A stretch of 16,149 nucleotides of DNA from Temnopleurus reevesii (Eukaryota; Echinodermata; Echinoidea; Temnopleuroida; Temnopleuridae), in the NCBI GenBank assembly GCA_036244855.1, contig BQKZ01008329.1, positions 1 to 16,149 of the forward strand, in the 5' to 3' direction. Below, in pieces: positions 1-9,411 of this stretch (the first letter of the stretch is position 1; every line of letters begins with the position of its first letter). The notes below the pieces were generated by a model. The model searched no databases, was not told the DNA's origin, and saw only the letters and a program-made list of their open reading frames with translations. A program made the position numbers and the translations under genes.

Positions 1-42
1 CTAAATTACAAAAAAACTTGGGCAAACCCGGAGAATAGCGAC

Positions 43-202
43 CAGGGCCCCGTAACATAAAAGTTTGTGATTAATTGCTAATCTAATAGCGATTGATATC
101 AATCGCAAGTCTATGGCAAATCATGTACTAAAGTTTGCAATCGATCGCAAAATCAAATAGCGATTAATCGCAAACCTTTATGTTACAGAATACAGGGCCC
201 TG
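43..202. mobile_element. Inverted-repeat MITE, hAT-like ends
   Basis: The element starts CAGGGCCCcgtaacataaa and ends with the inverse, tttatgttac followed by cagggccctg. The inside is built of palindromic gcgattgatatcaatcgc and gcaatcgatcgc blocks. CAGGG...CCCTG ends are typical of non-autonomous hAT elements. The flanking 8 bases (atagcgac / cgcgcgat) match only in part, so the target duplication is unclear. There is no coding capacity. Confidence 0.7.
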
Positions 203-1057
203 CGCGCGATGTATTCAATTCGTGTACAATCCTATGGAAGCGTGCGGTAGTGCGTCGGCGATGATTTTTGCACCAGATTTGACCAACAAACATTTGTATA
301 GTTGGCTCAAGTTTCATGAAATTTCATGAAATATGGAAGGAGGGGAAAGAAAATAACATTTAAAACCATTATTCTGTTTATAAAATGTAATAAAAGTCGC
401 CTTTGGACTTGTTTTATGGATGGTTACCTGTGTGTATTTTGGATTCTGCCGCCGATGTTTTACATGGCTATTTTACGTCGCTATTTTCCGGGTCTGCCAA
501 AATTTGTAGATCAACAATGTCCGGCCACTGATGAATGCAAGTCAATGGAGGGATGGACTATTTCACCAAAATGCCATGAAATCTCAATTCCAATCAGAGG
601 CCATATTGTGCTTTCTGTCACTTCCGTTTGTTCGTTTGTATCGCTGTATGTGTATAATGTTACTTTTTTTTTTATAGATTTTATGTGCAATGAATGCGAG
701 TGTGAGTGGATAGGCCTATCTGTCTGCAGCAATGAAACAAAAGGTAACATGATTTTACATGGATCTAGAATATTAATGTTTTTTAAGAGATTGGATTAAA
801 AATAAGGTTTGAAATCGGTAATTGTGGAAATTTGAACAAAAAACACTTTTCATTATTATTGTTAAAAGTTAGTAAAACTCCTAGAAGCACAGACCACATT
901 CATATTTGGTACAATCGACCCCTTGACGGCAAAAAATAAATACTCGGATAGTGATGCATTGATTAATTTAACCTTATGGATCTTGAAAAAGATATGCATT
1001 GATAGGTTTAAGCAGATGCTGTAAAACAATAAGTTATAATAAGATAACAGTTGAGAA
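203..1057. other. Upstream intergenic DNA, no supported gene
   Basis: The stretch is AT-rich with a few short open frames and no similarity I can recognise. No promoter or RNA gene can be supported. Confidence 0.5.
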
Positions 1058-1210
1058 GCATGACATGTGTCATCACATGTGACTAAAATTTGTTGTATTA
1101 TTGAAATTTTCATAACTATGTTATTTACTATCCTTTATTGTCCTATTCACTTCAACTGTTCATCTGATTTTTCTGTTTTTAACCAAAGCAAGATTTATCT
1201 AGCCCACAAA
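1058..1210 (+). repeat. Dispersed repeat, copy A
   Basis: The blocks gcatgacatgtgtcatcaca, attgaaattttcataact, tttattgtc, catctgatttttct and tttaaccaaagc recur in the same order at 10935-11116. The two are diverged copies of one interspersed family with no coding capacity. Confidence 0.7.
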
Positions 1211-1403
1211 CAGTCTGAAACCCCCTACTTATTTCTTTTGTTTTCATTTCAATCTTGTTTTCCATGCTTATCAGACTAAATGATTAAGGTCCAACTCTGC
1301 AAGACAAACTCCTTGTTTGGATGTGGCATCATTCATTTGACGGACAGGAGACTGACCACTGAGAATAACTCAGGAGAAAAACTCGGCAAAGCTACCCTAA
1401 TAC

Positions 1404-1646
1404 CGAGACATTGAGACCAACTTCTTGTAGAAATCGCTTTATTTCATTTGCTGAAACATCCAACCAGACTTAGAAGCTTTATCACTTATCACTTGAGGCT
1501 TTATCACCTGCAGATACCACCTCAGCGAAGCACACCCCAGAGTTCGAGCCCTTGACACCAACGTCTTGAGGAAATCACTTTACTTCATTTGTCATGCGTC
1601 TCATTTTCTGAAAACATCCAACTAGACAAGGAAACTTATCAATTGC
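1404..1646 (+). repeat. Tandem duplication in the leader just upstream of exon 1
   Basis: Two copies about 141 bp apart share an ordered series of blocks. Copy 1 (1404-1497) has cgagacattgagaccaac, then aaatcgctttatttcattt and aaacatccaaccagac. Copy 2 (1545-1646) has cgagcccttgacaccaac, then aaatcactttacttcattt and aaacatccaactagac. Copy 2 carries a short insertion. A 15- to 17-base C run follows at about 1651. Confidence 0.75.
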
Positions 1647-1721
1647 AGCTCCCCCCCCCCCCCCCAAGAGATTGACTCCTGGCAGCCTTTTTAACAGGAC
1701 CGCTCAGCCTCATCAGCCAAC

Positions 1722-1803
1722 ATGTCCAGTAGAGCAATCAAGGGGGTTGAGAGGGTACCCATTCAGAGTACAGCTGGTGCTATACCGGTTAGAAATGAAA
1801 AAG
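1722..1803 (+). CDS. MFAP1: MFAP1 coding exon 1 (residues 1-28)
   Basis: The exon encodes the start Met and the conserved N-terminal stretch [16 protein letters not shown]. It ends in phase 1 (AAA G) before the donor GTGAGC at 1804. Any non-coding part of the exon extends upstream into the duplicated leader; the transcription start cannot be seen. Confidence 0.93.
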
Positions 1804-4800
1804 GTGAGCTCAAAATTATTGTACAGTCAAACTTTCCGTAGTGACCACCTGTCAATAGTGACCACCTGTCTACAGTTACCACGTAAATTGGTTCTCTCCG
1901 GATGAAAATGTTTGTTATAAATGTAGTTCTACGTGTCTATTGAAGCTACCTGTTTACAGTGGCTACTTTCTGGTTCCCTTCTGTGGTCACTATAGACAGG
2001 TTTGCCTGTATTCATAATGAAACGAAACCTGAAATATGTCATGATTAATCTCAAAATGCATAAAATTTTATGATGAACATGATTAATGGCATCGGTCAAG
2101 AAAGAAAAACATCAGTTTGAATAATTATTGACTATCAGATGCATGATGGACACCAAAGTATCTTTTTTTATAGCAAAAGAGTCACAAAAATGTGATGTCA
2201 AAATTTTATTAGTAATTACAAAATAATATTTTGAAATGATTATTGTCTAAATTTGACGGTGTAAATGGACCTTGCCTAATACATGTAGATTAGTGGTCAC
2301 GCATGTGATTTGATTTGATTAATCTCTTATACTATCTTCAACAGAAGCATTCAAATCCCAACTTAAAACCTACTTGTTTGTTTCATCATAATATTTCAAT
2401 ACCTTTTTGTGTCCAGTATATCCTTGCTTCCATTTGTATTGTCTTCATTTACTTTTCTAAAGCGCCATGAGCACCGAAAGGTGGACCTGTGCGCTATACA
2501 AGTAGCCACTATTATTATTATTATTATTATTATTATACTCAATAATTTTCCAGTTCAAATCTCTATACAGTATGTTGTTTTTTATCTCGTCTTAATAGCA
2601 AGGTGGCTATGACTTTCACAAGTATATGATACTAAATTTTTACTGTATTAACCTCCTAAATATTTGATGATAATTATCACTGCCCTTTTTAATTACTCTA
2701 TTGTTTTGCAGGTCAATTTAGTATGCAGAAGGTGAAAGTCAAGAGATATGTACCCGGTAAAAGGTAGGATTATTTTTATGTCAAATCAAATCATTTTATT
2801 TAAATTATTTTGAAGATAATGATAGTAATATAGCAAAAGAAATTAAAAAAGACCAGCAAAGAAGTTCACCTTTTGGTCAGGATGAAAGATGTAGCTGGAG
2901 GGATTATTCAATTGTTGACACAAGCAGTATTACGAATCCTCGAAACTCTGTTATACTGTAAATTATAGGAAGAAGTTCAATACCTAATGTATGATATTGA
3001 TATTAATTTGCTTTTCTCAAATGGCCCAAAGAACTTACAATGAATAAATTAAAGAAGACAAAAAGGCAAAGAAATATAATTAGATTATGTTCCATAAAGT
3101 ATTTAGTCATGTTTTCTGATATGTTATTTGATATGTCCCTTTCAGACCTGACTTTGCACCTCAGTGATGAAGTGAAAGAGGCGGAGGGGCCAGTCATCAG
3201 TTGACGCAAGCAGCACTACCAAACTTCTAAACTTTGTTACGCTCAACTGTTGCCAATTTGAAGATGAAAATCAATACCTAGTATTCTTTTTATGTAAATG
3301 CCAAATAAATGATAAATAAACAAATAAATAAATGTTTAATGATGTTTGACTTCTCCCTTTCAGACCCGATTTCGCCCCTCAGTTCAGCAGTGATGAAGAA
3401 GAAGAGGCAGAGGGACCGTTTATTGGTCGACGCAAGCAGCATTACCAAACATCTAAACTTGATTCGGAGGATGCACGGATAAGGCGCATGCGAGTCAGAC
3501 ATGAGGATGATAGCGATGATGACACAGATAGGTAGGTGTCGGTCATGTTTATTTCCTTTTCCAATTTGATAGCGTTTGCTCCAATACCTTTTCCAAAGCC
3601 CATTTTATTATTTCTGTTTATCATCCCATAGGGGTTGTTGCTCAAAAGTTGCAATTGATCGCAAGGTGCAGTAGATCGGAATGCACCAATCAAAATCATT
3701 TTTTCGTGCGTTTCTAACATGCGCGAATGAAAATGCACGTTATAATTTGCAGAGTTGCAGTTGATTTGCAGTTGATTTTCAACAACACCCCCATAGACTG
3801 GTATGCATTTATCCTCTCTGAAAAAAAGCACAGGAAATTGTTGAAAGGAAAACCTGTTTTTGCCAAAGTTAGGAGTTTATAGACACAGATAGATTGATAG
3901 ATACATATTGAGATAGATAGACAGACTATTTAAATAGATAACAAGATGGATGGATGGATGGATGGATGGATGGGTAGGTGAATAGCATGAGTGTGAGGAA
4001 TGAAGATGATATTGAAGAGAAAGATACAAATAGGTGGATATTCTAGATAGATTGATAGATTGACAGATAGAGATATGAATGAGCTGAATATATAGAAAGA
4101 TATATTTGGTAGATAAAGCACCAAATAGTAGCCTCATTGTAGCTGGGTAATGATGCACAGAGTGTTTAAACACTTGGTATTAAGCACCATATAAATATAC
4201 AGTCAAACCTGTCTACAGAGGCCACCCCAAGGGAAACAGAAAGAGTGGCCACTTTAGACAGGTGGCCTCTATAGACAGGTTCTATAACATGCATTTTTAC
4301 CTGGAGGGAATCGGTTTAAGTGGCTACTAAAGACAGGTGGTCACTATAGACATGGCCACTATGGACAGGTTTGACGGTATATCATTATCATTGTAACTAA
4401 AAAATTAACATCCCTTTTTGTATTAAAAACCAATCCTACAGGATTGCCCGTCACCGACACATACACGGTCCTGAAATCATAGAAGAAGACGACGACGACG
4501 AAGACAACGACCTCAGCCATCGCAATCGAGACCTCGGTCGCAGAGTCCGTGATCGCCGCTCTGATAGCTCTGACGAAGAAGTCGTGGAGGAGCGTGAAAC
4601 GTATTCAAGGAGCTTCCGGGAGGTTGAGACTCGCGATCGCGATGTCGGGAGAAGGGAGCCGGCGCCAACGAAAGTTTACCGGATGGAGGTTGAGGAGAGT
4701 TCGTCAGAAGATGAGGAGCTGGATGAGGATGAGATCGAACGTCGAAGAGCTGCCATGAGATCGAGGGCTAGACAGAGAGTGCAGGAAGATATAGAGGTAT

Positions 4801-7800
4801 AATGTTTGTCTCTCTGTTTGTCTGTTTGTATGTTTGCATCCTTGTTTTTGTGTTTGATTGTTTTTTGGTTTATTTGTTTGTTGGATGAAGATGAGATCGA
4901 ACGTCGAAGATCTGCCATAAGAGAGTGCAGGAAGATATTGAGGCATAATGTTTTTTTTGTTTGTTTGTTTATTTGTTTGTGTGTTTGTCAGTCCGCATGT
5001 CATTATTTTATTTCATGACAGACACCTGTTATTTCCTTTACCTGTCATATTTGAAATTTGACCTTAGGTATCCAGCAGGACAGTAAGCAATTTTCATTCC
5101 AGAAATGCATTATCTCATATTATTTTTTTAAAGAAAGACAATGGGTAAATCTTTTCTATCCTGTTTAATTGACCTTTTACATTTGACCTCTGACCGTAGG
5201 TCTCCAGCATCAAAGATGATGTGTAGAGAGAGAGAGAGAGAGAGAGGGGGTATAAAGTCTGATGGACATACCAGAAACCCATTATCTCCTATTGTCATTT
5301 TTTGCTTCCTCCCATTGTATTGACCCTTCACCTTTTACCTTTGACCTTAGGTGCTCGGGATTGATGAGGATGTAAAGAAGGAGAAGTGAGAGAGAGAGCC
5401 ATTATCTCCTATTGTCATTTTTTCTTATAAACGACAATGAGTAAACTTGCTTGTTTTCCCATTTTCCATTTCATTGACCCTTCACCTTTGTCCTTAGGTG
5501 CTTGGGATAGAGGACGATGTGAAGAAGGAGAAGGTTGATTCTGAAGAAGAGGAATCTTCAGAGTATGAGGAATACACAGATTCAGAGGAGGAGGATGGGC
5601 CGAGGCTGAAACCAGTGTTTGTAGCAAAGTAAGTCATTACAAAGTTTTCGATTTGCTTGCTTACTACATGTATGTTGAAGGCGTAATGGTTTAGTGGATG
5701 TTTTATTAAGAAGCTAATGAACATATGTCGAAGAAGAGGATGTGCAGAGATAAAAAAAAGAACAATAGTCTTTGTAGCAAAGTAAGTAATTGCAAAGTTT
5801 TCAGTTTGCTTACTTTCTACATGTATGTGAAGCGAATCAGCCTTGTGATTTTAATAATGAATGAAACATGCTAACATACATTTTCTGAAGAAGATGATGG
5901 TCTAATGTCTTCTTCTTCTGGAGTCACTACTTATCATCGTATTTTGGCAAAACTTCATGAGGAGACACGGCCACACCAGCTTTATGAGCAACAACTCGGT
6001 CTGGGCGTGTCTCCCGGACTACAGTCATTCCATTCCAGTGTTCATTATCATACTAGGCTCTAGAGGTTTGGTCACCTAGGTCTCCTTGGGTACAAGATGT
6101 TGCGAAGAGTGGGCTGACTGGGTCCGAGTTAAACAAGTCTTTGTAGCTATTAAACTCGGCAGATATTGACTTACTTTCAAACCAGTCTTTTTAGGAAAAT
6201 AAGTAATTTAGTAGATATCAATTTGCTTGCTAACTTCATGTATGTTGAAGGCCTAGGGGTGGGGTGGATGTCTTATTAAGAAGCTAGTAAACAGACTTGG
6301 AAGAGGAGGATGGGCTGAGATTAAGACCTGTCTTTGTTGCAAAGTAAGTAATTGCAAAGTTTTCAATTTGCTTGTTTATGCCCCAGTTACATAGGACCCA
6401 GGACGCAACATTATTCAACAGGACTCTCTGTTTGGAGGCAGTTAATTGTGAACTGAATAAAGAATTGTGTTGAATCATATTGCTTCCAGAACTCTATGTG
6501 ACTGTGGCTTTACTTACAAAAAGATTGATCAATTTATGGAATTGCTTATATAAGTAGCAACAGAGGATAAGTGTGCACACATGTGTGAGAAGAAGGAGTC
6601 AGTATTATCTTTTTTCATTTTATTTTGGTATTTTTAGGAAAGATCTTGTTACAATCCAAGAGAAGGAGATTGCTGCCATGAAAGAGAAAGAGTTAGAAGA
6701 GGCAAACTGGAAAGGATCCAGAATTATTATAATTTTTTTCACTTTATTTTGGTGTTTGCAGGAAAGATCGTGCTACAATCCAAGAGAAGGAGATCGCAGC
6801 CATGAAAGAGAAAGAGTTAGAAGAGGCAAACTGGAAAGGATTCAGTATTATTATAATTTTCTTCTATTTTTTTTTGGTGGTTGCAGGAAAGATCGTGTTA
6901 CAATCCAAGAGAAGGAGATAGCTGCCATGAAAGAGAAAGAGTTAGAAGAAGACGCAAAGCGGAAAGCTGAGGACAGGAAGAGGGAAACAATCAGAGTAAG
7001 TACTTATTAATATTAAACAAAAGAAAAAATAAAGATAATGATAATGATGGTAATAAAAAATAACAATGATATTAATTATGATGAAAATAATCAAAATAAT
7101 AATGATTATAATAATAGTAATAATGATAGTGCTAGCAATAATTAATAATAATGATAATATTCAGTTCTTTTATAGCGCATAACACATAGCCATAGCATGT
7201 CCCTATGTGCTTACAGAGCAGAAAAATAAATAACAGAGTGGAGAATCTGCTTTAAAAAGCAAGAAAACAACGTACATCTGATATTGTGCACTGGGCTCAT
7301 GTACATGCAAATTATTTGTTAAATAAATATTTCTTAAGCATAGCCTTATACTTATCTAAATCAGAAATATTTCTCAGGTAATTTGGGACTGAGTTCCATA
7401 GAATCGAGGCTGCATGTNTTAAGTCAGAATTCATAAAGAACTTTTATTGGCTGAAATTAATTCCTTTTAGCATAAACATGCTTCAAAAATAAAAAAAAAC
7501 ACAATAGCAAACAAAAGTTTAACCCTTTAGCAACTGAACCGCCCAAAACCTCATATTACTCTTATAAATCATGGTAACCTTTCAATAAATTTGGTATGAG
7601 TCAGAACTACTACAGCACGACACCTGTGTGTGTACTTATTGAGTTATTTTAATTTTCTTTCAGATGGTTGAACACGATGCCAGACAGATCCAGCAAGCAG
7701 AAGAAGACGTTGGATCCAACGAACCAAACCTTCTCACAGTCAATACCGATGATGAGAATGATGAGGTGGAATACGAGGCTTGGAAAGTTCGGGAGCTGCG

Positions 7801-9376
7801 TAGGATCAAACGGGATCGCGACGATCGTGAACAGTGAGTAACCAAAGTCCATCTTTTCTCTTCAAAATTGCTTGCAGTTTACAAGAAGAATTACAGACAC
7901 ACAAAAAAAATATAGAGGGACTGAGAAAAATGATGACGAGATAGAGAAGAGAAATACTGCACAGTGCCATTTGTTTCCCACATTTTCACCCATTTTATTG
8001 TTTGTTTTGCTTGTAACTTTCTTTCTTTTCAGATGGCGAAAGTAGTAGCCGTAGACACAGAGGCAGAGAAATATAATGTGATAAAAGAAAATGATGGAAG
8101 AAACAGAACAACAGACCTGAAAAACAATTTGATTTGATTTGATTTGATTGATTTATTTTCCATTTCAAAAACATACAACATTGCAAAAAAGTAAATATGA
8201 ACAATATCAAGCAAACATAAATTGAAACAAAATTACAAAGAAAAATCGCATGCAGATATTTACATGATACAAATAAAGGGTTGAATTAAACGACAAAGCA
8301 GATTATGAAAAATCTCTAACATTTCCTTTAAAAGTTGCTACGCTGACTGACGAGAGATAGAAAGGTTAAGAAATTGATGAAGGAGGAGTGAAGAAAATTT
8401 AATACAAATCATAAAGTTATATTTGTCAGTGATTCTCACCATTTGGAGGCGCCGTGGTGTAGTGGTCTTGACTCTCGCCTTTCAACCAGAGGGTCGTAGA
8501 TTCGAATCCCACCCATGGCGTCAATTTCCTTCAGCAAGAAATTTATCCACACTTTGCTGCACTCAACCCAGGTGAGGTGAATGGGTACCTGGCAGAAATA
8601 TTTATTCCTTAAAATGCCAAGTGCGCTGGTGGCTGCCGGGCTAAAGCCAGGGTAATAATAATGTAAAGCGCCTTGAGCACTCGGCAATTAGAGTGGATAC
8701 GGGCGCTTTATAAATTGCATATATTATTATATTATTATTATTTATTTCTTTGTTTATTTATTTATCTATGTGTATATTTGTTTGTTTCAGGATGGAGAAA
8801 GATCAGCAGGAGACAGAGAGGCTAAGAACCATGACTGAGGATGAGAGAAGAGAGGAGTTAAGACAGAATCCCAAACAGATCACCAACAAACAGAGCAAAG
8901 GTCGATACAAGTTCTTACAGAAGTACTACCATCGTGGAGCATTTTATCTCACCATTTTATTTGTTTACCTATTCATGTATTTGTTTGTTTGTTTGTTTGT
9001 TTGTTTGTTTCAGAATGGAGAAAGACCAGCAAGAGACAGAGAGAATGAGAAATATGACAAAGGCTGTAAGACTACAAGAGTTGAGATAAACTCTAATGCA
9101 AATCGTAAAGTTATATCTGTCATTTATCCTCACGATTTATTTCTTTTGTTCATTTATTTATCTATGTGTATATTTGTTTGTTTCAGAATGGAGAAAGATC
9201 AACAAGAGACAGAGAGGCTAAGAACCATGACAGAGGATGAAAGGAGAGAAGAGTTAAGACAGAATCCCAAACAGATCACCAACAAACAGAGCAAAGGTCG
9301 ATACAAGTTCTTGCAGAAGTACTACCATCGTGGTGCTTTTTATCTGGTAAGTTCAAGCGTGACCAGCTTTCACCTC

Positions 9377-9411
<35 letters not shown>

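Noticed and set aside
326..799. 157-residue open frame upstream of the gene
   Set aside because: The translation has no recognisable domain and irregular composition, with no splice or codon evidence. It looks like a chance frame.
2541..2711. Possible decayed copy of exon 2
   Set aside because: Only short scattered matches (aggtg, gtatg) were found, not an ordered alignment.
3885..4110. CRISPR-like regular repeats
   Set aside because: The units are 4-bp microsatellite repeats in a eukaryotic intron, with no spacer structure.
3877..4173. Minus-strand Ile/Ser/Tyr-rich open frame
   Set aside because: It is the translation of a GATA/GATG microsatellite.
4549..5018. Several overlapping open frames over exon 4 and the following intron, both strands
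   Set aside because: They are shadows of the exon 4 reading frame, its decayed copy and the (TTTG)n tract.
8447..8520. Functional tRNA gene
   Set aside because: A and B boxes are present, but there is no proper acceptor stem closure, and a SINE body and tail follow. It is a tRNA-derived SINE head.
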